From: Tetradesmus obliquus
Lineage: Eukaryota > Chlorophyta > Chlorophyceae > Sphaeropleales > Scenedesmaceae
Direction of reading: 5' to 3'
DNA length: 64,000 nucleotides
Assembly (NCBI GenBank): GCA_030272155.1
Contig: CP126201.1
Span: 5,159,753-5,223,752, forward strand
The notes under the pieces are model-generated. The model was not told the DNA's origin, did no database searches, and saw nothing but the letters and a program-made list of their open reading frames with translations. Shown here one piece after another: positions 34,773-47,136 of this stretch (its first letter is position 1; every line of letters starts with the position of its first letter). Both the position numbers and the translations under genes were made by a program.

Positions 34773-37700
34773 CAGCAGCGTCTATGGGGGCAGCAGCGTC
34801 AGAAGGTGTTGGGGGCGTCTCCGCTACCTTCACTACAGCTGGTGCAGCTGCAGCTGCCCAATCCAAACCAGAACGCACCAGCACTCAAGCTGCGATAGAG
34901 GAAAACTGGCAGCAGTATAGGCAGGACAACTTGGAGCTGTTCTTCAACACACAGGCAAAGCAGGCAGAGTTTGATCAGCAGTACAGCATGTTCCTGCAGC
35001 AGCAGGTCACAAATGCTGTCGGCAGTGCCACATGCGGAGTGTGTGGGCTTGGGGTTGCACACTGCCAGGTAGTGCGCCTCGTGGAGGTCACTGTGATTGA
35101 CATCGCTGCTTGGTTCACAGTGAAGGTGCCTGTGGTGCGCTGCAGCAGGTGCGAGCGGCAACAGCATGTTGGTGCAGTGATAAGGCTACAGAGTGATTTC
35201 GCCTGTATAAGCGCCCGTATGTCTCTATCGGTGCTTATGTATGCATAACTCAGGCAGTGCAACTCGTGGTTGCAGGACTTGGTTGCAGGTTATGGTAGTC
35301 AGCAACGCTTCAGAGATGTTACTGGTGGCTAACCTCATTTCACCTGGATTGCGCACATGCAAACAGGTGTCAGGACAACGCAGGGGTGCGCCCAGCTGCG
35401 GCTGTGGGTGCAGCACAACCAGCTGTCGGTGCTGCCGGGGCTGGATGTGCTGCCGGTGCAGGAGGTCAGGAGCACCCGCTGCAGCAGCAGCAGCAGCAAC
35501 AGCAGCAGGAGCGCCAGCAGCGGGATCAGAGGGCTTGGAACGCCAAAGCCCTACATGCTGGGTGCTTCCCAGCTACACCTGTTCATGGCGAGCACCTGCA
35601 GTTTGCCCAGAAGGAGCGCAGCCTAGTGTGGTTCACTCTGCGCCTGCTGCGGCACGCGTTCGGTCTGCGCCAGCATGTGCAGCGCCTGGCTGTCAGCAAG
35701 CTAGCAGAAGCCCAGCGTGAACTGCTGGAGGAGCAGCTGTACAGCTCGCTGCTGCGCAGCATCAACAGCGACGTGTTCCGGAAGTACTTTGCTGCAGCAT
35801 TAGATAACTACGCTGCCATGTCGCTGGAGGTGGGAAGCCGGCAGTGGCTGGAGCTGCCGCCTGAGAGCCTTGCGGGGTGCTGCACTGTCTGCCGCCGCGG
35901 GCACTTGAAGTTTCTGCAGCAGGAAGGGGTGTTGGGTGAGCACTCATTTGCTGGCAGCAGCAGCGCTGGCGTCTGCAGTGACTGCAGCAACCTAGCCGCA
36001 GCAACGGCAGGAGGTCCTGGCTCTGTAGCTCCAGGCGACGGTGCTGCTGCGAGTGCAGCAGCAGCAGCAGCAGCAGACATAGGGCAGCCGGGAGGAGCAC
36101 CTGCTGGCAGTGGTGACAGTGGATCAGCTGATCAGCACAGCATGTATGCTGCCACAGGCAGCAGCCCTGAAGCAGCAGCAGGCAAGGCAGCAACGTTAGC
36201 AGCGACTGGTGAAGGCAGACCAAGCCGGTCAGCTGTGTTCCACACGCTGGGAGCAGGTTTGATTCTGCATTCAGTCCTGGTGGATGGGCTCCAAAAGATG
36301 CGGCACTTTCGAAAGGCTGGTGAGTCAGTGCTGCCGCGGTGACTTGCAAGTCCACGCTCACATGTCATGCATTCTCGTTCAGTCCCTGTGCTGGCCTGCG
36401 CAGTCTGCATGTTCAGCTGACCCCCTTGCGTTCCACACCTGCACACTTTGTTCAACTGTTCGTGCCTGCCACTTTCACTTCCTGTGCCTGCAGGCCGGGC
36501 ATCAGGGCGGGTGCCATTGCTGCGTGAGCGCCTGCTGCCTGACACTGACTTCATGCTCTGGGACAGTGCTGCGGGTGCCGAAGATGACAGCGCTGGGTCC
36601 GATTCATGCAACACCTTCAAGGCGGACAAGGTGTTGGGCAGGTCATCCGACCTATTTGATCAGAGCGGCATCGTCACCCTGCTGTGCAGGTGAGATGTGT
36701 GTGATGCAGCCACACCAGAGCGCGTATTGCAACCAACCTCGCCATAACAGAGACAGCGCTTGCAACACAGCCACTGCTTCATGGCAGCTCCTGCATTTTG
36801 TGTTGCGTATACGATTCCATCGCGGTGCCTATCCTGCTTGACACATACTTCTGATTGTGCTGCTCATGCAGGCACGGGTTTGTCTTGGCAGCCCTGAACA
36901 TGCCCACAGGGGAGCGCTGGGCATACGCCACCTACCTGCTGCATGTCCTGATGCACGAGCACAGCATCCTGCCGTACATCATGATGTACGACATCAACTG
37001 CAGGTGCGTAGCAGCTTTGTGTTTGGCGACTGTTGTGTTAACTGACGGCTAGGCCAGCTTCATGTGTGTTGTTATTGTGTCTCACACAATCCACGTGTCA
37101 TCACAATCACACTGTGCGCCTCCGCCTACAAGTTTGCAACCTGATGGCTGTCCTGCCTCGCAGGTTCCAGGCTCACTTCAAGAAGTGGGTAGAGCAGCAC
37201 AGCGACTGGTCGCCAGACGAGAAAGCCTTCGCGCTGAGGCACATGCAGATGCCGGTGCCTCCGTTCCACATACACATGCACATGGCAGCATGCCAGGCCA
37301 TGAACGCCCTCAGCCGCGTGCCAGCCGGCGGCACAGGCATCGGCGAGCCCACGGAGCAGATGAACCGCTTCCTGGGGCTGGCGGGTGTGGTGCTGCAGTA
37401 TGCCACACTGGCCTCCAGGGCACTGTGGCTGGAGGTGCTGTTCCGCAGGTGGAACATACGCAAGCTGCGTGATCTGCCACGCCTGCTGGTCTCCAGCGGC
37501 TGTAGGGCTGTTGCGCGCAGGGCGCGGCTGAGCGAGCAGCAGGCTGGCCATGCTGCGCGGGCCATGGCAGTTGCAATCAGACTGCAGCTGGCAGTAGACA
37601 CCGCATTCAAGGAGGAGGTGAGTTCAGTTACGTTATATTGCTGCAGCGATCCGTGTGATAAATGCCACATGATGCCTGTCTTGACATGGCAATCACACCT

Positions 37701-40700
37701 TCACCTGCCTCAGCATCAGCAGTGTGTGCCTCTCCAACAAGCCTGCTGGGCAGTGCATTGGCTGATGCGTTGGCTTATATGACGTCACAGCCACAGCGTC
37801 ATGTCATGATGCCCTGCCAAACGAGTGCAGTACGTGAAGTGCATGTGACTGTTCTTGATGCAGGTGGCGAGTTGGGGCACATGCCCCACCGAGGTGGAGG
37901 CGCTTGGCGGCCACACAGCGCTGCCCTGGCAAGCTGAGGTTGCGGAGCTCATCGTGCAGCTGGAATCCATCACCTGGCATGGCTCAAAGCTGCTGCCCGG
38001 CAGTCTCGTGCAGCGAGTCTGGGGGCTGTCGCTTGCTGCTATGTTGCACAGGTGTGTTGCAGCTATGCACATAGCAGTCCATGGCGCGCTGTTGCTATGC
38101 ACTACTGCAGTGCTAGTGACCTCTCTGCACCACCCGCTTTGTCTAACTGGTTGGGTATGTGCTGAGTAAACATTGGCCAAGCGTTGTAGCGTCCGCGACA
38201 TGCTTCTGTATGTTGACGTGCTCATACCTTTGTGTCCTCCGCCTGGCGTGTGTGCAGCCAGAAGCGCCTGCAGCGGCTGCGGGCTGCCCACCCAGAGACC
38301 GTCTCCTGGGTTGAGGGGTCACTGGAGCTCGAGCAGGCAGTTGCCATGCTGTGCAGCGCCAAGGTTGCAGCCTTCCAGCTGGAACTGGAGCGCATGCAGC
38401 GGCAGCATTTTGAGATCCAGTGGCTGCAGCAGAAGATTGGTGACGTTGCCAGAAAGGAGCACCAGAAGCTCACCAAGGAGATGCAGAAGCTGGGGAGTCA
38501 GCTGCTGGAGTCACTGCAGACGCTCGTCGAGTGGGAGGCACAGCGGCAGCGTTACAAGCAGCACCTGGTCAACGCAGCTACAGGTGCGGAGGCACCCTCT
38601 ATCACTTTCAGAGGGGGGGGGGAACTTGTGCACATCTGTATAAGGCAGGACACAGATCCGCTGATGTGCACATGCTTGCGCTCGCTGTCCAGAAGTCTCC
38701 CATGCATATGCCCCTGCAGTTGCAGGTTGTTCTCGTTGCGGTGTACTGACCTTGACATACTGTTGCCGATGCTACGCCGGCCTTTTGGCGCCTTGCAAGC
38801 TGCACTGTTGCTGCAACTGTATGTCTGGAATTAAATTGCTCAACTTTGGTTATCTGCTGCTGCGCTGTGTGTATCCTGCCGCAGCAACTGAGACTGCTGC
38901 TGCGAGCAGCGGCACGCCTGCATGGCACACGCTGCAGCCGGCAGAGCTGCGGAAGCAGATGTATGCTGGCAAGCTGCCATGGGGCAGCACCGCTCGCGCA
39001 GACCCGGACCTGCACCCTGAGCTCAGCAGGATCAAGCAGCAGATGGCGCTGGTGGCTTATGACCTGCGAGCTGCTGAGCAGGAGGTGCGGCTGGTCAGCT
39101 TTGAGACCAACAGCTACAGACTCAGCATTCAGCAGGAGGTTGAGGAGCTCGTTGCTGCCCTAAATGCGCAGGCTGCACAGCGCAGCCGCGTGAGCGCTAA
39201 GCTGGAGCAGCTGGAGGAAGAGCTGGATCATGCTGCCCAGCCACAGCAATATCAGCTGCATTGCTTGATTAGGGAGGCAGAGCAGGCGGCTTGCACTGGT
39301 CGCACGCGCATGCTCCTGCTGCAGCAGAAGCTGGACTCTGTACTGCGCCTGCAGTCAGCAGCACATGCCGCCTTTGACAAGTACAAGGGCAGCATCAGCA
39401 GCACTGGCAGCATGGCAGCGGTGGCAAGGGGCGCTGCAGCGGCCGTGGCAGAAGAGTTTGCGGCCGAGGCCATGCATGCGGAGGATGACAGCGAAGCTGG
39501 TGACGATGGCGGCTGCAGTGATGATGACGAGCTGTTTGCAGAGCCGGTAATGCCACCACCAGCAGCAGCAGCAGCAGCAGCTCCAGCACCAGCAGTGTCT
39601 GCCGAGGCAGCGCCAGGTGGCAGGCCAGCAGCAGCTGCTGATCACCCCGCAACGTCGGCTGGCGTTGGTGGCAGTGGTGGTCAAGGCAATGAACAGCACC
39701 ATGCACGGGCTCACATCCCGCTGCAGGTCAGGCGCTTCGAGCAGCGGCAGGGCCCCGACCTGGTGGATTCTGGAGTTCTCAGGCAGAACGCCTGGGGCAA
39801 CCAGGTAAATTCGACTATGACAAAGCGGGGTGCTCGTGTTGCGTGATGACATGGTGCATGCGTCATGTTTTGTTCGATGGGCAGGGCGTTGTGACATATC
39901 TGCTGTAGCGTGCAGAGCTTCAGGGATGATTCTCTCTGTGTTCGGGGAATTGATCTGGTAAACACAGGTCGTCACACTCACGTAATTGTTTTTTTGCATG
40001 CTGTGCGTGGTGCTATGCAGTTGCCACCCTGGGAGGCATCGCCCACCCAACTTGCAGCCCACCAGCAGCTGGTTGACTCTGGAGCATGGCCGGCTGCAGT
40101 TGCTGGGCATGTTGCCAGTGATGGGCTGCTTCACCTGCCCAACTCCGCGGCAGTGAAGCTGGGGGGCACCCTTCTGCGCCTGAGGCCTGGGATGTGGCTG
40201 AATGATGAGCTGGTCAACTACGCCATGTGGTGGCTGCAGCAGCGGGACGCGCACATTGCAGGCTCGCCTGTGCCGCAGCTGGATGGGGTGTGGGGCGGCA
40301 TGCAGGGCGTCAGCTGCCACTTCTTCAACAGCTTCTTCATGGGCAACCTGTACCTGTTTGCAGGCACAGTCAGGTACAATGCAGTGCGCAAGTGGACATC
40401 ACCGCGCAGGGAGGTGCTGTCCTGCTCCCTCATCGTGGCTCCCTGCAACCTGAACAATACCCACTGGACACTGGTGGTTGCTGACATCGACAGGTGCAGG
40501 ATCCTCTACCTGGACCCTATGGGGGTGAGTGCCTGGCGTCCTTTGGGTTGACATCTATCAGCCAAAGATGCCTCAAACAAACATGCAGTAACACCAGTGG
40601 CATGTCATGATGTAGCAGCGTCAGTCCTCCACCTTGCTGCATGCGGCCCCCACGTTCACTTGTGAGCAGTATTGCTTGGCGCCGTCACTAGCGGCCACGG

Positions 40701-41147
40701 CACCAGTCTTTTGTGGTTGTAATGATGCAAATTGTGGTTTGTTGCTTGTAGGAATGTCGTGCCGATATCGCTGACGCCATGGCAGCTTGGGTGCAGGCAG
40801 AGGCACATGACAAGCTGGGTCAGTGGTGGGACACCAGCAGCTGGCCCAGGGTGTACCTGCAACCTGGCAGGGACATCCCGCGGCAGACCGATGGTCACAG
40901 CTGCGGCTTGTATGCTGTTGTGCTGGCTGACTGCATAGGCGCTGGTGTGCCCCTGCAGCACTGCCGCATGGCAGGCGCTGATGCAGTTGCTGTGAGGGCG
41001 CGCTTGCTGGACAACCTATGCGAAGGTATAGTTGTCTGGCCCCTTCACGCAGTGTGTGGGTTGCTGTGTTGACACAGATCAACTGCTGTTCCGCATGTGC
41101 TGACATTCGCTCCATGGCGTGCAGGTGTCACTCGCTTTGCCGGCTAG
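34445..41147 (+). CDS. KDZ transposase fused to a Ulp1-type cysteine protease
   Basis: Eleven exons close in frame to 1557 residues: 34445-35148, 35367-36319, 36494-36689, 36872-37003, 37164-37617, 37864-38051, 38258-38583, 38885-39804, 40021-40524, 40752-41025, 41125-41147 (TAG). Parts in order: a poly-Ala tract, a Cys cluster (CGVCG, then VRCSRC), ALHAGCFPATPV typical of KDZ proteins, and DFMLWDSA. Next come the core CRHGF, MYDINCR (~660) and GEPTEQMNRF (~720), two coiled-coil segments, an acidic/Pro-Ala linker, and a C-terminal Ulp1 (C48) domain. The protease has WLNDELVN, His in THWTLVV (~1438), Asp in LDPMG (~1455), Gln in PRQTDG (~1503) and Cys in HSCG (~1509), a complete catalytic set. 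The transposase part cuts and inserts the element in the nucleus; the protease may process the polyprotein or remove SUMO from host factors (inference). Confidence 0.88.
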
Positions 41148-41574
41148 CCAGCACACAACCGCCCACGGCATGCAGGTTCACAGCACAGGCGAGTACCAGC
41201 TACGTTTGTACAACTGACTGAAGCATATGTCTTTTGTTGAGAATGATGTCCTCAGTGCTTGTTGCCTGGAAGCACAGAACTGCAGCCATGGTATGTGGCA
41301 TGACAAATGCAGCTCAGCAGCCGTGCCATGGCGCGGCGCCATGTACTTAGGCTTGTCACCGCAGTGCTTTGAGTGTGTGCGTTTCAGTCGTAAGAGAGGC
41401 TCTGATTGTTTCCAAATTGCACCGGGGTTTTGAGCATGCGTGTTGTGCAGACACGGCCGTGAGCATGAGCATAAGCGTGAAACTGTCTCGTCGGTAGCCT
41501 GCTGTACATCCGTTGTTCGTTGTGCATTGCACCAACTCACGCCGCTGTTTTGCCGACACAACTGTGATGTTATT

Positions 41575-41890
41575 TGGCTGTGCAGGCCAGTCAGCGGCAG
41601 CGCAAGTGCAGGCGTGCGCTGCTGCGCACACACTGCAGGTGCTGCAGCAAGGCGGGGCAAACAGGGCACTTGAGTTGGCAGCGCAGGTCGGGCAGTAGCA
41701 GCAGCAGCGGCTGGTGCTGCTGCAGCGACAGCGCGAGTGCAGGCGGGCGCTGCTGCGCGCACACTGCAGGTGCCGCAGCAGGGCGGGGCAAGGAGGGCAC
41801 TTGAGTTGGCAGCGCAGGTCAAGCAGTAGTAGCAGCAGCGGCTGGTGCTGCTACAGTGGCAGCGCAAGTGCAGGCGGGCGCTGTGGCGAA
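41575..41890 (+). repeat. ~131-bp GC-rich tandem repeat downstream of the transposase gene
   Basis: About 2.3 units beginning GTGCAGGCGKGCGCTG near 41607, 41736 and 41868, containing GGCACTTGAGTTGGCAGCGC. The same sequence occurs in reverse orientation at 44170-44620, so the two blocks form a large imperfect inverted repeat with a ~2.3-kb spacer. Confidence 0.85.
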
Positions 41891-44169
41891 CCGTCACATG
41901 GACAGTGCGATTTGTGTGTATGTTGTGGCGTGATGGACCATTTGCTGCATTCTACGTGGCGCCAGCTTACCACATAGGTGTTGGCATTGTTCCGTAATCA
42001 CCTTGTAACAAAGGACGTCAAGTGTGTTGCAGTGGCTGTGACACGATCAGTCGGGGGCACTATGAGCGGCCTTGCTCAGGCAGCGCACCTACCACGGTGT
42101 AGTACTTTTTGCAGTGCAACAATGATGGTCCATTGATGCGGCCGTGGCCTGCCTGTCAATGTTGAAGTATGAATTCTAGAAGTATAAGCAGTGTCTCAAC
42201 AAATAAGGCCTGCCTAGGCAGCAACTATAGGCTACAGAGCCGTTCTTGGTATGAAGGCAGGACTGGCATTACGCAAGTATGATGCAGTACTCAGGCACTG
42301 GACTATTACAGCACGCAACTTGGAATCTGAATACATTGCACTCAGGGCATGAAAACAACTTAGTGTGCAGCCACATGCCCGTGGCATACCGTATGCCTTG
42401 GCAAGGCGTATATGTTCATAGTTCACAAGGCTTGTGCAGCACACGATTGCTGCACACTGCGTGCAGGTTGCATTACAGTGCTCATGTGCACTTGTAGGGT
42501 GTAATATTCTGTCATCATGCAATGTATTTGCATGGGCAGCTGCATAGCACCTGCAGGTGCTGTCAACTCACTGCGTTGTTTGTCAATACTGGTGATTGTC
42601 AGACAACCCTGCGTTGGTTTTCAAGTAATGCCGGTCAACAACCGCTGTTAGTTCCACACCTGCCAATCACAGCATGTGGTGTACCAATTGCGGACTTACT
42701 TTGAAGTAAAGCCGTGTGCCCAGTGCAAGTTGAATGTGTAGCAAGTGGCCCACTCCGTGAACCGCTGTGTAGTATAATTGTGTTGCTCTGCTCAGCCTGC
42801 CTCAAGCCAAGCTAGCACATTGACATACCTGCAACTGTTTCTATCTGTGCGTGAAGCCTTTCATCCATGTGAGAGCCTGTTTCAGCTGCATAGGCAAACA
42901 CATGCACCTTGCTCAATGTACATCTACAATGAATGTGTATCGCCACAGACGCCGTCGTATACACGATTCAGACGCTGCCTGTACTGCTGCCACACCGGCT
43001 GGCATGTACATGGGCCTTTGCAGGCTGCAGATATGCTTCTTGCACATGCATACTTTGTGCAGTTCCGGACTGGCAGTGCGGCATGACGACAGTGCTGCGT
43101 CAGATTACTGCTAGCACCACACAGTGGCATCAAACCATGTGCTTAGGCTGTGAAACAGCAAAGACGAATGAGGGCAACCTTCTGATGTTCAGGCAACGTG
43201 CAAAAGAGTTAGGTGCTTCTGTGATGCTCATGGTTGTGCTGCAGGGCAACACAAACCACTGTAGCTGGATGCTGTAGGACCATGACACACACAGCAGGGA
43301 AACATGCGCAAACCTACTGCATGCAGCACACAACCAGCCTTTGTACCTGATGTAGTGTACCGTGCAGCATAGTGTGCAGCATGCCAAACGCAAGAGCTGT
43401 GCCGCCTGGCAGGATGCTTGAGTACTAGTTGCGCCTTGACTGCCACACACAACGCCGGCAGCCACCCCCTCGTGGACTTGTTGCATCGTGGGTGGCAAGG
43501 TATGAAAGCTGTTGTTGCAAGTCAGAACTTGCAGTGCCAGGTGATCATATGTATATCAAAGGCCCTTTGATGCCGGGCATGATCATCAGTCAGTCATGCG
43601 CATGCAGGTGAGTACTAGATTTGCAGCTATGTTTATCGTCGAATGCCACACTTGTTGTACACCAGCACTGCATCTCACTGTACAGCAGCTGCGGGCAGCT
43701 ACAAGACGAGTCATCAGCTGGTTCAGCTGCGCAGTTGATGCCTGCTCAGTTGGTGTTCAGCTGGCTGGCAGGTGGCGTTCGGTGTCGACCTCTCTTACAC
43801 CCAGCTCAGCAAATACAACATCAACTGCAGTGAACACTTGAGTTACTGGATGTCCCATTTAGCAGCTTGTCGTTTGCTGGTGTTTTGGTATTTAGGTGCC
43901 TTCAACAAATATCGTTGCCTATGTGATGCGCAAAACTGTCAAAACCACACATTTTGCTGACTCTATTTTATTGCATCAAGACTTCCTTGTAACGATTGAC
44001 AGTCTAGCATGAAAAAAGCAAAGCTGCGCACCTTCAAGCAAAAGCTGGGCCAGAAGACCTCCCGCCTTGTGTCCTTGTTACACATGCATACAAAACTATA
44101 CAACAGAACAAAGCCATAGGCCATGGCCACATGCGATAGCTGTTAATATCCGCTATAGGCTCAGCAACG

Positions 44170-44620
44170 TTCGCTACCGCCTGGCCTGCGCTGCCAACTG
44201 AAGTCCCCTCCTCGACCGGCCTTGCTGCAGCACCTGCTGCGTGCGTGCGCCGTCACAGCAGCAAGCACCAGCTGCCTGGCGCTGCTGCCATAGATGTTAA
44301 CTGCAGTGCTCTCATCGCCCCGTCTGGCTGCGGCATCTGCTGTGTGCCCTCAGTAGAGCCCGCCTGCGCTTGCGCTGCCATTGCAACAACACCAGCTGCT
44401 GCTGCTGCTGCTACTGCCTGACCTGCGATGCCAACTCAAGTGTCCTCTTTGCCCCGCCTTGCTGCAGCACCTGCAGTGTGTGCGCACCAGCGCACGCCTG
44501 CGCTTGCGCTGCCATTGCAGCAGCACCAGCTGCTGCTGCTGCTGCTGCTGCTATCGTTGCCGGGCCTGCGCTGCCAACCTGCTGCGTGTGTGCGCCAGCG
44601 CCCGCCGCCCCTCGCACTGC
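44170..44620 (-). repeat. inverted copies of the ~131-bp repeat downstream of the companion gene
   Basis: Three diverged units, the reverse complement of the 41575-41890 block (for example GCGCTGCCAACTCAAGTG-like segments). They lie just past the stop codon of the minus-strand gene, mirroring the position of the other block behind the transposase gene. Each element gene thus ends near the same repeat in its own sense orientation. Confidence 0.8.
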
Positions 44621-44638
44621 CACTGCAGCAGCAGGTGG

Positions 44639-47097
44639 TCAATTCGCACGGCCAGGCGAGTGCACAAGGCCGGCCAGGGCGGGCACTGGACTGTCGGCAT
44701 GGCTGACACAGGGTGTATCAGATGGTACAGGAGATGGCTGGCCCCCCCACCAAATTTCCGATGGTGACATCACACGCCCTGCATCCATTGCGGCAGTGGC
44801 TGATGGGCAGGCTGGGCTAGCAGCGACCTGGGTATGTTTGGCGACAGCAGCTGCTGCTGCCAGCCCTGCGCTATCGACTGCAGCGCCCTCCTCGCGCAGG
44901 CTTGCTGCCTGCAAACCCACCGCACGTGTTGCTGCTCCTGCATGCACCTGCGGCTCCACTGCAACGGCAGCTGCTTGGTCCGTGCTGCCAGGAGCGCACA
45001 CAGAACCTGCAACCAGCATGTACAGATGAAGCGGAAGACATGAAAGCTGGTTTGGAAGAGCTTGATTGTCTCGTATCATGTGAAGCAAGGTGACCGGGAC
45101 ATGCGTCTGCATGATGCTATGCAACCTCGAACAATGGCAAGGCTCACAACATGACATGCCCTGTGTGTCAGCTGCAGAGTGTAACACACAATATGATGAT
45201 ACTGAACAAAACTCCATGCCGTAGCCACTTTTCCTGCAGCAAAATAAGCAGCCTTCTGTCCACAAAAGCAGACCAAGCTACCAGGCCTGAGGGATGTACA
45301 ACATCTTACCTGACAGTGCCGGGGTGAACGCTGCGCTTGCCAAATGGCTTTGGCTCAAAACCGGAGCTTGGCATGTCGCAGCGCCCGCACCCATCCCAGG
45401 AACAGAGCTACTTGCCAGCATCTGCTGCTGCCACAAGTGCCACTGCAGCGCTGCAGCGTCACCATGCACCAGTGTTGCCTGGCCTGCAGGGTCACAACGT
45501 GTTCCTGCTGCTAGTTTTGCTGTCAGAGGCTGCTGCTGCTGCTGCTGCTGGGCGTATGAACCGAGTGCTGCTGCTGTTGCTGCTGCTGCCTGCAGCAGTA
45601 CGACATCAGGCTGCTGCTGAGGCTGGTGCTGCTCGTGCTGCTGCTGTCGTTGCTGCTGCTGCTGCTGCCGCTGAGGCATTGGGCAATGTAAGCCGGCTGC
45701 ATGCAGTATCGCATCATTGAGCTGCTGCTGTTGCTGCTGCACAAACTCACCATGCACTGCTGCCTCTGGCACAGCGGCCATGGACTGCTGCTGCAAAGGT
45801 ATGGAGCTCTCTGCTGCTGCCTGTGACGCTGCCGCCATGTCCAGGTGCTGCTGCAGCCACTGCTCTGTAGCGGCTGCGTCGTGTGCAAGCCGCTCAACTG
45901 TTGCCTGCTGCAGCATGTCCTCCGCCTGCTGCAGCATGTCCTCCGCCTCATCTACAAACGCCCATTTGATTGCTCCTGCATGTGCAACACACACAGCGCT
46001 CATCAACTGGCGCCACAGTGAGCAAGACGTATGTTGATCAAGAAGCACAAACTACATTGCAATGGCAGCTGGCATGACAATGCAGCCCGACCGCCGGCTC
46101 CAGTCATGTACATGTCATTCCACACACAAAATAAATCACCCTGGCAACTAGCATGGCAGTGCTGCTGTACAAGCTGGCACTAGCCTGTAGGGCACACAGT
46201 GTGTAGTTACAGGCATACATGACAAGAGCAGCAGTCAGCTTGGGCCTTCTCAGCAGCTGCCTGTCACCCACCTAGCAACTCCGCCTGCTGCTTCTGCCAG
46301 CCCTCCCATACTACCTCAGCAAGCTTCTTTGGCGTGCTGTTCTTCCGCGATGCGTACTTCACCACTTCCAGCACCCGCAGCCTGTTCACCTCATCCTTCA
46401 GGCAGTCAAAGCACAAGATGCCCGCATCGCAATGCTGGAAGTGCTGGAAGGGGTCAACACCTGCCCAAAAAGGCTCCTCAGGAGTGCCAAGGCCTGCAAT
46501 GCACAGCAGCAACATCAGCATTCACACCAAGATGGACAGTCGCAGGGTGCATGGTTCTAATTAATTCACCCCCAAAGCTGTAACACAACAATGTTGGCAT
46601 ACAATGCTTAAACATCATGACTCTAACTGATTGCTGCGTACCGCGCATAAAGTAGACACTCATGGTTGGGCGGCTGCCTGCTGTTTGCTCCAGGGTGCTG
46701 CCAAAGCGGATGCCCTCAAAGGTGTTGCAGATCACGTATGCCTGAAGAACGCCAGCCTGGTCGTACTGGACAGACTTTATCGCAGTCTGGCTCTGCAGCT
46801 TCTTGAGCACAAACGCCTGCAGCAGCACGGTGTTGCAGGGAAACCATGGCGCAAGCGCACTCGAAAGGCACAACCACACTACTAAGCATGACCGGTGCAC
46901 AAGGCTGGCCAGGCACCCACACACATCCCATGCGTGCATGTCTTGTCGTCCATGATTTGTTGCCAGCGTACGGAACGCTACTAAGCAACATGTCAATAGT
47001 ACACATAGTGCGGTTGCAAATGCTGCAGGCTGCATGAGAAACAACGAACCTCTAGCTCGTAGACAGTCACCCGAGCGGCGTAAGTTGGCGAATCAGA

Positions 47098-47136
<39 letters not shown>

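Larger units (their letters stand above)
41148..44638. other. convergent intergenic region inside the KDZ element
   Basis: 3.5 kb between the 3' ends of the two element genes. Outside the GC-rich inverted repeats at both sides it is more AT-rich and contains only short open frames. No third gene is supported. Confidence 0.55.

Noticed and set aside
41148..44638. A third gene between the two transposon genes
   Set aside because: Only short, unlinked frames are present outside the GC-rich repeats, with no motif that would support a protein.
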